Shown: positions 9,412-17,931 of the stretch, piece by piece | How the letters are laid out: every line of letters begins with the position of its first letter | Position numbering within the stretch: position 1 is the first letter of the stretch | Source: Paracidovorax sp031843945 | Lineage (GTDB): Bacteria > Pseudomonadota > Gammaproteobacteria > Burkholderiales > Burkholderiaceae_C | Direction of reading: 5' to 3' | Assembly (NCBI RefSeq): GCF_031843945.1 | Contig: NZ_JAVTJJ010000001.1 | Location: forward strand, 434,001-498,000 | DNA length: 64,000 bases | Position numbers and translations under genes: made by a program | Notes under the pieces: model-generated | Seen by the model: the letters and a program-made list of their open reading frames with translations, nothing else | Databases searched by the model: none | What the model was told of the DNA's origin: nothing

Positions 9412-10212
9412 ATGTCGCGTATTTCCGCCCCCCTTCTGTCCGTATTGCTGGCTTCAGGCCTGCTGGCGGGCTGCTCCAGCACGCCAGAGGACAAAACCGC
9501 TGGGTGGAGTACAGACAAGATCTATTCGGAAGCGCGAGACGAGCTCAACAGCGGCGCATACGACAAGGCCGTTCCACTGCTGGAAAAGCTGGAAGGACGC
9601 GCTGCCGGCACGCCTTTGGCGCAACAGGCGCAGCTCGACAAGGCCTTTGCCCATTACAAGGCGGGTGAAAAAGCCCAGGCCATCGCCACGCTGGATCGCT
9701 TCATGAAGCTGCATCCAGCCAGCCCGGCCTACGACTACGCCCTGTACCTGAAAGGTCTGGTCAATTTCAACGACAACCTGGGCCTGTTCGCTTGGCTGTC
9801 GCGCCAGGATCTATCGGAGCGTGACCAGAAAGCCGCAAAAGACTCCTTCGAATCGTTCCGCGATCTGGCCACACGTTTTCCCGATTCGCGTTACGCGCAG
9901 GACGCGCGCCAGCGCATGACCTACATCGTGAATTCGCTGGCGCAATACGAAGTTCACGTGGCCCGCTACTACTTCGAACGGGGCGCTTATGTGGCTGCGA
10001 TCAGCCGCGCGCAGATCGCCCTGGCCGATTACAAGGACGTCCCTGCGCTAGAAGAAGCGCTGTACATCCTGATCAAGTCCTACGACGCCTTGGGCATGAC
10101 GCAGTTACGTGATGACGCCCAGCGTGTGATGCAGGCGTCCTATCCTCAGAGCCAGTTGCTGACCCAGAACGGCGTCAAGGCCAAGGCTGGCCCGTGGTGG
10201 AAGGTCTGGTGA
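9412..10212 (+). CDS. bamD: Outer membrane protein assembly factor BamD
   Basis: BamD is the essential lipoprotein of the BAM complex that inserts beta-barrel proteins into the outer membrane. The 266-residue product has a signal peptide with lipobox LLAGC (C21), followed by TPR-like helices: YSEARDELNSGAYDKAVPLL, then AFAHYKAGEKAQAIATLDRF and FPDSRYAQDARQRMTYIVN, all close to family. In-frame ATGs at 9328 and 9376 lie upstream; 9412 gives the normal signal peptide length. The last 38 bases overlap the 3' end of the convergent helicase gene. Confidence 0.93.
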   Translation: MSRISAPLLSVLLASGLLAGCSSTPEDKTAGWSTDKIYSEARDELNSGAYDKAVPLLEKLEGRAAGTPLAQQAQLDKAFAHYKAGEKAQAIATLDRFMKLHPASPAYDYALYLKGLVNFNDNLGLFAWLSRQDLSERDQKAAKDSFESFRDLATRFPDSRYAQDARQRMTYIVNSLAQYEVHVARYYFERGAYVAAISRAQIALADYKDVPALEEALYILIKSYDALGMTQLRDDAQRVMQASYPQSQLLTQNGVKAKAGPWWKVW

Positions 10213-12286
10213 GATCGTCCAGCGCCTGATCGAACGCCTCCTGCGTTTCCAGGCGCCGCATCGGTGGCAGCACACGTAACAGGCGCTTGCCGTAGCCCAT
10301 GGTGAGCAGGCGTGTGTCAGCCACCACCAGCACGCCCGTGTCCGTCTCACTGCGAATCAATCGCCCCGCCCCTTGCTTGAGCGCCATGGCAGCCTCGGGC
10401 AGGGCAAAGTCACGAAAGGCGCTGCGACCTGCGCGGTCGAGCTGCTGACCACGCGCCTCCACCAGCGGGTCGCCCGGCGGCGGGAACGGCAGCTTGTCGA
10501 TCACTACCAGCTGCAGGGCGTTGCCCGGCACGTCGAAGCCCTCCCAAAACGATGCGGATGCGACCAGCACGCGTCCGTACCCTGGTGGCGCTTCGTCTTC
10601 CTCCCAGGCACTCTGATCGCGCGTCTCGTTGCGAAAGCGCTCCATCAATTCGCGCTTGGTGCCCTGCCCCTGAACAAGTACCTCCACCTTGCCCGCCGCA
10701 CCCAATCGCTGCTGCAACTGGACACCGATGCTGCGCAGCGCCCGTAGTGTGGTCGTCAGCACCAGCGTGCGCCCTCCCAGGCGCTCGACAGCATCACCGA
10801 CCCAGTCGGCCAGCTTGTCAGTGTGGCGTGGATCGGCGGGTGCTGGCAGCTGCGCAGGAATGTACAAAGCGGCCTGCCGGGCATAGTCGAAAGGGCTGCC
10901 CATGCGAACAATGCGCGCAGCCTGCAGCCCGCAAGGTTCGGTGAACCAGCTCAGCGCATCGTCCGTGCCCAGCGTGGCGGAGGTGAATATCCATGCCCGA
11001 CCGCGCTCCTTCGCACTTAGCACCTGCGCCGCTGGCGCCTCATCTTCATCATCCCAAGCGCCGGGTTCCTGCGCGGGACCCATCCAAAGAGATTGCAGGC
11101 TCGGTGCAATATCAAGTGGAGACTCCACCAGCCGCAGGTGCAAAGCCACATCGGCCCAGCGCGTCGCATCGGGCGGGCACGGCTGCGACAGGCGCACCAG
11201 CCGTTCCATGGCACTCACGGCACGTTCGTGCAGCCGCGCGAAATCAGGCGCCCGCTCGACCACCGTGTCGATGCATTCCAGCGCACCGCGCAATGCCCAT
11301 TCCAGCGACTGCAAGGCAGCGCTCCAGCTGCGCGTATTGATTCCTTCCGGCGCTTCACCCGTCCATCGCAGCCGTGCTCCCGCCGGTGCTCCCGCGTCCC
11401 CGCCTGCCGCCGCAGCGCGCAAGCCGTCTGCAGCAAGGCGCATCGCCTGCGCTGGCGCGGCCCAGTCCACCAGCCCGCGCGCATGCTGCAAACCGACCTG
11501 CAACAGGTCGCGGGCCAGATCGTGCATCTGCCCCGTGCTGAACTGCATGCCGAAAAACTGCACTCCCGTTGCGTTGAGTTGGTGTGCCTCATCGAACACC
11601 ACCACGCGCACTGAAGGCAACAGCTCCGCCATGCCTGACTCACGCACGCCCAGGTCGGCAAAGAACAGATGGTGGTTGATGACCACGATGTCGGCAGCCA
11701 AAGCCTCTCGCCGTGCCACGTTCACAAAACACGCCCGAAAGCGCGGACAGGCGGAGCCCAGGCAGTTCTCGCGGGTAGACGTGACGAGTGGAATCGCTGG
11801 AGATTTCTCGTCCAGCCCTGGCAATTCGGCCAGATCACCCGTGCGTGTTGCCTGTGCCCAGGTCTCCACGCGTGCCAGCACGTGCTGCAACGAGCGTTCA
11901 CCCGCCAGCCCGTCCTGGCGCGCCTGCTCCAGTCGGTGCAGGCAGAGGTAACTGGATCGTCCCTTCAGCAGCGCCGCGCGCAGCGGCAAGGCCAGCACCT
12001 CCAGCAGCCGCGGAAGGTCGCGCGCGAACAACTGGTCCTGCAACGATTTGGTCGCCGTCGACACCAGCACGCGCTCGCCACTCAGAAGCGCCGGCACCAG
12101 ATAGGCAAAGGTCTTGCCCACACCGGTGCCAGCTTCGACCACAAGCGCACCGCCCGCATCGATGGTCTCGGCCACCGCCTGCGCCATGTCCGACTGGCCC
12201 GCCCGAGAATGGAAATGGGGCAGAGCCCGAGCCAGGGTCCCTTCAGGCGCAAAGGCTGCGTCCACCAGCGCTGTCAACAGTGACAT
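10175..12286 (-). CDS. ATP-dependent DNA helicase, DinG/YoaA family (iron-sulfur XPD-like)
   Basis: This is a superfamily 2 helicase, 703 residues. Walker A lies in EAGTGVGKT (51-59) and the DEAH box is at 232-235. Four cysteines at 115, 175, 180 and 186 are spaced as the 4Fe-4S ligands of the XPD/DinG family. C-terminal motifs include SFWEGFDVPG and the motif VI sequence QGAGRLIR. The size and the Cys arrangement fit YoaA/DinG, enzymes that unwind 5' overhangs, D-loops and R-loops. I cannot choose between YoaA and DinG from sequence alone. The 3' end overlaps bamD by 38 bases tail to tail. Confidence 0.9.
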   Translation of the reverse strand: MSLLTALVDAAFAPEGTLARALPHFHSRAGQSDMAQAVAETIDAGGALVVEAGTGVGKTFAYLVPALLSGERVLVSTATKSLQDQLFARDLPRLLEVLALPLRAALLKGRSSYLCLHRLEQARQDGLAGERSLQHVLARVETWAQATRTGDLAELPGLDEKSPAIPLVTSTRENCLGSACPRFRACFVNVARREALAADIVVINHHLFFADLGVRESGMAELLPSVRVVVFDEAHQLNATGVQFFGMQFSTGQMHDLARDLLQVGLQHARGLVDWAAPAQAMRLAADGLRAAAAGGDAGAPAGARLRWTGEAPEGINTRSWSAALQSLEWALRGALECIDTVVERAPDFARLHERAVSAMERLVRLSQPCPPDATRWADVALHLRLVESPLDIAPSLQSLWMGPAQEPGAWDDEDEAPAAQVLSAKERGRAWIFTSATLGTDDALSWFTEPCGLQAARIVRMGSPFDYARQAALYIPAQLPAPADPRHTDKLADWVGDAVERLGGRTLVLTTTLRALRSIGVQLQQRLGAAGKVEVLVQGQGTKRELMERFRNETRDQSAWEEDEAPPGYGRVLVASASFWEGFDVPGNALQLVVIDKLPFPPPGDPLVEARGQQLDRAGRSAFRDFALPEAAMALKQGAGRLIRSETDTGVLVVADTRLLTMGYGKRLLRVLPPMRRLETQEAFDQALDDLTRPSTTGQPWP

Positions 12287-12387
12287 GAGCGCCTTTCTGC
12301 ACGCCGCCTGCCGATAGGGACGTGTATGAGCACACCCACAGCTGATAATGCCGCCTTCGCCAAGATTGCGCTGCGCCTACCCATCCC

Positions 12388-13146
12388 ATGACCAAAGCGT
12401 TCCGCCTCACAGCTTCCACAGGTATTCACCGGGGAGACCGGGAGTACCAACAGGACCAGGTCGCCCTGCTTTCGCACCCGCGCTTTCATGGGTGCGTTCT
12501 GGGCGTCGTTGCCGATGGCATGGGGGGCCGCAGCGGTGGACGCAAGGCCTCGGACCAGGTCATGCTGACGGCCCGCCAGCTGTTCGAACGCTATTCGCCT
12601 GACGCCGATGACGCTGCCAGCCTGCTCAAGCATCTGGTGCAAGAGGCGCACATCGTGATCCGGCTGACCGCCATCTCCGCCGAGCAGGAACCGCACAGCA
12701 CGGTGGCCGCTTTCATCATCAACCCGCGCGGCGACTGCTACTGGGCGCATGCCGGCGACTCGCGGATCTACCACTTCAATCGATCGCGCATGGTGTTTCG
12801 CACCAGCGACCATTCGTACGTGCAGGCCCTGGTGGACCGGGGGGAAATCACCGAGGCCGAAGCCAATACGCACCCGCGCTCCAACATCCTGGTGGGCTGC
12901 CTGGGTGCGGAGAGTGACCCGCCGGTGGCCACCCATCACATCAACCAGCTGCAGCCGGGCGACGTACTGCTGGCCTGCAGCGATGGCGTGTGGCACTACT
13001 TTTCACCCGCCGAACTCGCGTCGGTGGTCGATTCACTGAGTCCGCGGGAAGCGTCGGAATTTCTCATCGACAAGGCGCGCTCGCGCGCTCGCGGCGGTGG
13101 CGACAACCTGTCGCTGATCGTCGTGAAGATCGAGCCGTTGGCATAG
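12388..13146 (+). CDS. PP2C-type serine/threonine protein phosphatase
   Basis: This is a stand-alone cytosolic metal-dependent phosphatase of 252 residues. The PPM motifs are visible in order: QQDQ near the N-terminus, the metal-binding VADGMGG (D43), STVAAF, AGDSRIY, a central SDGVW and the C-terminal GGGDNLSLIVVK. There is no fused kinase or FHA domain and no kinase partner next to it, so its substrate is unknown. It is transcribed divergently from the helicase gene. The ATG at 12388 matches the N-terminal beta strand of the family. Confidence 0.9.
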   Translation: MTKAFRLTASTGIHRGDREYQQDQVALLSHPRFHGCVLGVVADGMGGRSGGRKASDQVMLTARQLFERYSPDADDAASLLKHLVQEAHIVIRLTAISAEQEPHSTVAAFIINPRGDCYWAHAGDSRIYHFNRSRMVFRTSDHSYVQALVDRGEITEAEANTHPRSNILVGCLGAESDPPVATHHINQLQPGDVLLACSDGVWHYFSPAELASVVDSLSPREASEFLIDKARSRARGGGDNLSLIVVKIEPLA

Positions 13147-13171
13147 TGGCTGACGTGCGCCATGCCCACCG

Positions 13172-13876
13172 TCACGGGGCCGCAGAGTCCGGCCATTGCG
13201 GTGGTGGCAAGGCCGCCGGCTGCTTGCGGCCAGAGGTCTCGGCTTCTGCACGGGCCTTGTCGTGTTTGGCGCGACGTTCCTGGGCGGCCTGCTGCTTGGC
13301 TTCGTAGCGGGCGCGCGATTCCGCAATGCGGTTGGGCTCTGCAGTCTCGCGGCGCTCCTGGTCGGCCGCATGTCCGCTCTGGCGTGCGCGCTGCTGATCT
13401 GCCCGCTGGCGTGCCTGCTGGGCCTTGTCATCGCTGCTGGCCTGCCGGGCCGCCGCAGACGCCGCCGGTGTCTTGGGCTGCGCCGCAGCAGCGGCCTCTC
13501 GCGCTTGTTGCTGCTGCAGGTTTTCTTCGACGGAACGGCGCCGGTTTGCCGCCTTTTCACGGCGCTCTGCGTCATTCAGCGTCACTTCGCGCTCACGAAG
13601 TAAGGCCTCGGCAGACCGCGTGTCTGCACGCACTTTCTGCAGGCAGCTTTCCACAGCAAATCGCTGATAGCACTGGGCTTCATCCGAAGCACGCTGCGCT
13701 TGCAGTGCATTGCGGGTCTGCTGCAATTGCGCGCGCTCGGTGTCTCGCTCGGCCTGCGCGCTCAGGACTGAATCAGCCGCCGGTGGTACCGGCGCCTGCG
13801 CCAACGACAAACCGGAGGTACCTACCAGCGCCATCGCAGCCAGCCAGCCCAATCCACAGAATACTTTTTTTGTCAT
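13172..13876 (-). CDS. Conserved exported coiled-coil protein, function unknown
   Basis: This 234-residue product has a Sec signal peptide ending near SLSLAQA, then a long Gln/Arg/Ala-rich helical region. A conserved-looking core lies around residues 65-115: two cysteines eight positions apart (QCYQRFAVESC) followed by EREVTLNDAERREK. I recognise this as a family common in Burkholderiales without an assigned role; that is recollection, not a search. The ATG overlaps the zapE stop codon (TGATG), so translation is probably coupled to zapE. A TTG one codon upstream is the only alternative start. The C-terminal 100 residues are low complexity. Confidence 0.75.
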   Translation of the reverse strand: MTKKVFCGLGWLAAMALVGTSGLSLAQAPVPPAADSVLSAQAERDTERAQLQQTRNALQAQRASDEAQCYQRFAVESCLQKVRADTRSAEALLREREVTLNDAERREKAANRRRSVEENLQQQQAREAAAAAQPKTPAASAAARQASSDDKAQQARQRADQQRARQSGHAADQERRETAEPNRIAESRARYEAKQQAAQERRAKHDKARAEAETSGRKQPAALPPPQWPDSAAP

Positions 13877-14973
13877 CAAGTCAGCCCCGTATCGACTACA
13901 CGCCGCTCCAGCGCCAGAAATTCCTTCGACTGCATTTCGTTGAGCCGCGACACCGTGCGCGGAAACTCGTGCGCCAACGGCCCTTCGGTGTACAGCTGCT
14001 CGGGCGGCACCGCAGCAGAGAGGATCAGTTTCACGCGCCTATCGTAGAGCACGTCGATCAACCACGTAAACCGGCGGGCCGGCGATGCCATGGCCACCGG
14101 CATATAGGGCACGTCGGACAGCAGCACCGTATGGAACTGCGTCGCGATTTCCAGGTAGTCGTTCTGCGACCTGGGCCCTCCGCACAGTTCTCGGAAGTCG
14201 AACCACACCACGCCACCGGCCTTGCGGCGCGACCGAATTTCTCGCGCTTCAATGTGCAGCACCGGGTCTTCGTCGCGCACCTCGGCCAAGCGGTCAAAGG
14301 CTTCGGTCATGGCCGTATCGGCCTGCGGCCCCAACGGCGTGTGATACAGCTGCACCAGCTCGAGCGTGCGGCGCCGGTAGTCGGTGCCGTTATCGACATT
14401 GACGACTTCCATGCGCTCGTTGAGCAGCGCGATGGCCGGCAAGATGCGGTCACGGTGCAGGCCGCCGGGGTACAGGCCGTCAGGCTCGAAGTTGGAAGTG
14501 GTGACGAAGCCCACGCCGTTGTCGAACAGCGACTGCAGCAAGCGATGCAGGATCATCGCGTCGGTGATGTCCGCGACGTGGAACTCATCGAAGCAGATCA
14601 GCTTGTAGCGCTTGGAGATGCGCTCGCCCAGCACGTCGAGCGGGTTCACTGTGCCTTGAAGCCCGGCCAGCTCGCGGTGCACCTCACGCATGAATTCGTG
14701 AAAATGCAGGCGCACCTTGCGTTTCAAGGGCACGGCGTTGAAAAAGCATTCCATCAGAAAGCTTTTGCCGCGACCCACGCCCCCGTACATGTAGACGCCA
14801 CGCGGCACGCCCGGGCGATTGATGAGCTTCTTCAGCGCATTGGATCGGCGCTCTTTGTAGACAGCCCACTCGTCGGCGCAGCGCTGCAGGGCGTCCACTG
14901 CGCGCAGTTGCGCCGGATCGCTTTGGAACCCCTTCGCGGCCAGTTCAGCCTCGTATGCCTGCCTTACTTTCAC
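13876..14973 (-). CDS. zapE: Cell division protein ZapE (AFG1-like ATPase)
   Basis: This is an AAA-like ATPase related to mitochondrial AFG1/LACE1; E. coli ZapE acts on the Z-ring under stress. The 365-residue protein has Walker A GGVGRGKS (64-71), Walker B LICFDEF (DE at 129-130), the family block HFHEFMREVH and the sensor-like VTTSNFEP. The start is a GTG with a weak GGGGTG upstream; the N-terminus then aligns with the usual QAYEAELAA. Its stop overlaps the start of the downstream exported coiled-coil gene by one base. Confidence 0.94.
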   Translation of the reverse strand: MKVRQAYEAELAAKGFQSDPAQLRAVDALQRCADEWAVYKERRSNALKKLINRPGVPRGVYMYGGVGRGKSFLMECFFNAVPLKRKVRLHFHEFMREVHRELAGLQGTVNPLDVLGERISKRYKLICFDEFHVADITDAMILHRLLQSLFDNGVGFVTTSNFEPDGLYPGGLHRDRILPAIALLNERMEVVNVDNGTDYRRRTLELVQLYHTPLGPQADTAMTEAFDRLAEVRDEDPVLHIEAREIRSRRKAGGVVWFDFRELCGGPRSQNDYLEIATQFHTVLLSDVPYMPVAMASPARRFTWLIDVLYDRRVKLILSAAVPPEQLYTEGPLAHEFPRTVSRLNEMQSKEFLALERRVVDTGLT

Positions 14974-14987
14974 GCCCGCACCCCAAT

Positions 14988-15050
14988 GCTATAAAACTAA
15001 TAGCTGCTAGCGCTTACGTAATAAGCGCTAGCAGCCAATTTGACTCCAAA
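14988..15050 (+). repeat. Comamonadaceae palindromic repeat, copy 1
   Basis: This is the most symmetric copy. A perfect 14-bp inverted repeat (GCTGCTAGCGCTTA, 15003-15016, with TAAGCGCTAGCAGC, 15022-15035) encloses a 5-base loop. It lies between the 3' end of lpdA and the GTG of zapE and carries the family's flanks (CTATAAAACTAATA on the left, TTTGACTCCAAA on the right). Confidence 0.9.
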
Positions 15051-15097
15051 CCTGGCCTCGCGCCAACTGCCGCAGCGGCGGCACGGTGGGGCAAAGA

Positions 15098-16525
15098 TCA
15101 GAAGTTGAGCGTGCGCTTGTCCACCGCCAGGGCGGCTTCCTTCGTGGCTTCGCTCAAGCTGGGGTGGGCGTGGCAGATGCGTGCGATGTCTTCGGCGCTG
15201 GCCTTGAACTCCATGGCCACCACGCATTCAGCGATCAACTCGCTCGCCATCGGGCCGACGATATGCACGCCAAGGATCTCGTCCGTGTCGGCATCGGCCA
15301 GCATCTTGACCATGCCGGTCGTGTCACCCAGCGCGCGGGCGCGGCCATTGGCCAGGAACGGGAACGTGCCGGCTTTGTACTTCACGCCATCGGCCTTGAG
15401 TTGCTGCTCCGTGCGGCCCACCCATGCGATCTCGGGGTTGGTGTAGATGACCCAGGGGATGGTGTTGAAGTTCACGTGGCCATGCTGGCCCGCGATGCGT
15501 TCAGCCACGGCAACACCCTCTTCTTCCGCCTTATGCGCCAACATCGGGCCGCGAACCACGTCGCCGATCGCCCACACGCCGGGCAGGTTGGTCTTGCAAT
15601 CGCCGTCCACGGCAATGGCACCGCGCTCGTCCAGTTGCAGGCCCACGGCTTCAGGGTTCAGGCCGATGGTGTTGGGCACGCGACCGATGGAGACGATGAG
15701 CTTGTCCACGTCCAGCGACACGGCCTCGCCCTTGGCGTTGGTGTAGGCCACGTTGACGCCCTTCTTGCCGGCCTTGATGTCACCCACCTTCACGCCGAGC
15801 TCGATCTTCAGGCCTTGCTTGTCGAAAGCCTTCTTTGCCTCTTTGGCGATCTGTTCGTCCACCGCACCCAGGAACGTGGGCAGGCCTTCCAGCACGGTCA
15901 CGTCCGAGCCCAGACGGCGCCATACGGAGCCCATCTCCAGGCCGATGACACCGGAGCCGATCAGCGCCAACTTCTTGGGTACCGAGGTGATGCGCAGCGC
16001 GCCGTCGTTGGACAGCACGTTCTCTTCATCGAACGGCGTGCCAGGCAGCGCACGGGCGTTGGAGCCGGTGGCGATGATGATCTGCTTGCCCGTAATGGAC
16101 TCTTCTTCCTTGCCTGCCACCTTGATCTCGTAGCCGCCCTCGACCGCCTTGGCGAACGAACCACGGCCATGGAAGAACGTGACCTTGTTCTTTTTGAACA
16201 GGTACTGCACGCCATCATTGTTCTGCTTCACGACGGTGTCCTTGCGGGCCACCATTTTTGCCACGTCCATCGACAGGCCCTTCACCGCGATGCCATGGTC
16301 GGCAAAGTGGTGGTTGGCCTGGTCGAAATGCTCGGACGACTGCAGCAGCGCCTTTGAGGGAATGCAGCCCACGTTGGTGCAGGTGCCGCCTAGAGCCGGG
16401 CCGCCCTTTTCGTTTTTCCACTCGTCGATACAGGCCACGTTGAAGCCCAGCTGGGCTGCACGAATGGCGGCGATGTAACCACCAGGGCCGCCACCGATCA
16501 CGATCACGTCGAATTGTTTGCTCAT
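15098..16525 (-). CDS. lpdA: Dihydrolipoyl dehydrogenase (E3)
   Basis: This flavoprotein reoxidises lipoamide in the 2-oxoglutarate dehydrogenase complex. The 475-residue protein has the FAD dinucleotide motif GGGPGGY (11-17), the redox-active disulfide C49/C54 in GGTCTNVGC, the NAD-binding GSGVIGLEMG and the C-terminal catalytic pair H454/E459 in HAHPSLSE. It is the third gene of the sucA-sucB-lpdA cluster. A terminator-like hairpin with a T-run lies between sucB and this gene, so its expression may be partly uncoupled from the others. Confidence 0.96.
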   Translation of the reverse strand: MSKQFDVIVIGGGPGGYIAAIRAAQLGFNVACIDEWKNEKGGPALGGTCTNVGCIPSKALLQSSEHFDQANHHFADHGIAVKGLSMDVAKMVARKDTVVKQNNDGVQYLFKKNKVTFFHGRGSFAKAVEGGYEIKVAGKEEESITGKQIIIATGSNARALPGTPFDEENVLSNDGALRITSVPKKLALIGSGVIGLEMGSVWRRLGSDVTVLEGLPTFLGAVDEQIAKEAKKAFDKQGLKIELGVKVGDIKAGKKGVNVAYTNAKGEAVSLDVDKLIVSIGRVPNTIGLNPEAVGLQLDERGAIAVDGDCKTNLPGVWAIGDVVRGPMLAHKAEEEGVAVAERIAGQHGHVNFNTIPWVIYTNPEIAWVGRTEQQLKADGVKYKAGTFPFLANGRARALGDTTGMVKMLADADTDEILGVHIVGPMASELIAECVVAMEFKASAEDIARICHAHPSLSEATKEAALAVDKRTLNF

Positions 16526-16547
16526 GTCTATCTCACTCGTTCCGTTG

Positions 16548-16598
16548 AAAAAAGACCCACCGGCGGGCGCGGCCAGGGGCCAGCCACGCGGGTGGGTC
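16548..16598 (-). terminator. Intra-operon terminator or attenuator between sucB and lpdA
   Basis: Read on the minus strand after sucB, an 8-bp GACCCACC/GGTGGGTC stem encloses a GC-rich loop of 29 bases (itself containing GGCC-type self-complementarity). It is followed at once by TTTTTT. It lies before the lpdA ATG in the same transcription direction. Confidence 0.65.
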
Positions 16599-16611
16599 GA
16601 TATGTATCAGC

Positions 16612-17880
16612 TTAGATGTCGAACAGCAGGCGCGATGGGTCTTCCAGCGCATCCTTCATGGCGACCAAGCCCAACACAGCTTCGCGGCCGTCGATGATGC
16701 GGTGGTCGTACGACATGGCCAGATAGTTCATCGGGCGCACAACGACCTGGCCGTTTTCGACCACTGCGCGATCCTTGGTGGCGTGCACGCCCAGGATGGC
16801 CGACTGTGGTGGGTTGATGATGGGGGTGGACATCATCGAGCCGAAAGTGCCGCCATTGGAGATGGAGAAAGTGCCGCCGGTCATCTCTTCGATACCCAGC
16901 TTGCCTTCGGAGGCCTTCTTGCCGAATTCGGCGATCTTCTTTTCGATGTCGGCAAAGCTCATCTGGTCTGCGTTGCGCAGGATGGGCACCACCAGGCCGC
17001 GGGGCGAGCCCACGGCGATACCGATGTCGAAGTAGCCGTGGTAGACGATGTCGTTGCCGTCCACCGAGGCATTCAGCACGGGGTACTTCTTCAGCGCATG
17101 CACGGCCGCCTTCACGAAGAACGACATGAAGCCCAGCTTCGTGCCGTGTTCCTTGGTGAACGCGTCCTGGAACTTCTTGCGCAGATCCATCACCGGAGCC
17201 ATGTTCACCTCGTTGAAGGTGGTCAGGATGGCGTTGGTGGATTGCGACTGCAGCAGGCGCTCGGCCACACGAGCGCGCAGGCGGCTCATGGCCACCCGTT
17301 GCTCCGGACGGTCGCCCAGCTCTTCCTTGCGGCCGGGTGCCGACACTTGCGGCAGCGACTTGGTGGGCGCGCCGGTAGGAATGACGCTAGGTGCAGCCGA
17401 TGGCTTGGCACCGCCTGCCACGGCCGACAGCACGTCGCCCTTGGTCACGCGGCCATCCTTACCGGAGCCGGCAACGGACGACACTGCCAGGTTGTTGTCG
17501 GCCAGCAGCTTGGCGGCGGCAGGCATGGCCACGTCGCTCTTGGAGCCGCCCGTGGCCGCAGCCGCAGGTGCTGCAACGGGCGCTGCTGCAGCGGGGGCAG
17601 CAGCAGGAGCCGCAGCCGGCGCAGTCGCACCGGCCTTGCCTTCAGAGTCGATCTTGGCGATCACCTGATCGGACACCACCGTGCCGCCATCGCCCACAAC
17701 GATTTCAGCCAGCACGCCGGCGGAAGGCGCTGGCACCTCCAGCACGACCTTGTCGGTCTCGATTTCGATCAGGATTTCATCGACGGCCACGGCTTCGCCG
17801 GCCTTCTTCTTCCAGGTGACCATCGTGGCTTCGGCCACGGATTCGGAGAGTTGGGGAACTTTGACTTCTACGATAGCCAT
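16612..17880 (-). CDS. sucB: 2-oxoglutarate dehydrogenase E2, dihydrolipoyl succinyltransferase
   Basis: This is the core acyltransferase of the 2-oxoglutarate dehydrogenase complex. The 422-residue protein has an N-terminal lipoyl domain with the modified lysine K44 in ETDKVVLE. An Ala/Pro-rich flexible linker follows (about 82-115), then the peripheral subunit-binding domain (AAKLLADNNLAVSSV...GRVTKGDV). The catalytic domain carries the catalytic pair H393/D397 in SYDHRIIDG. Specificity for succinyl rather than acetyl is inferred from its place next to sucA. There is 51 bp between the sucA stop and its ATG. Confidence 0.96.
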   Translation of the reverse strand: MAIVEVKVPQLSESVAEATMVTWKKKAGEAVAVDEILIEIETDKVVLEVPAPSAGVLAEIVVGDGGTVVSDQVIAKIDSEGKAGATAPAAAPAAAPAAAAPVAAPAAAATGGSKSDVAMPAAAKLLADNNLAVSSVAGSGKDGRVTKGDVLSAVAGGAKPSAAPSVIPTGAPTKSLPQVSAPGRKEELGDRPEQRVAMSRLRARVAERLLQSQSTNAILTTFNEVNMAPVMDLRKKFQDAFTKEHGTKLGFMSFFVKAAVHALKKYPVLNASVDGNDIVYHGYFDIGIAVGSPRGLVVPILRNADQMSFADIEKKIAEFGKKASEGKLGIEEMTGGTFSISNGGTFGSMMSTPIINPPQSAILGVHATKDRAVVENGQVVVRPMNYLAMSYDHRIIDGREAVLGLVAMKDALEDPSRLLFDI

Positions 17881-17931
17881 ATCAATTCTTTCGGGGTGTG
17901 TCTGTTGGTATTGGAGTGCGGGTAGCCGGCC

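Noticed and set aside
12388..13146. PP2C phosphatase as part of a type VI secretion Ppk/Pph pair
   Set aside because: No kinase, FHA or tss gene is nearby.
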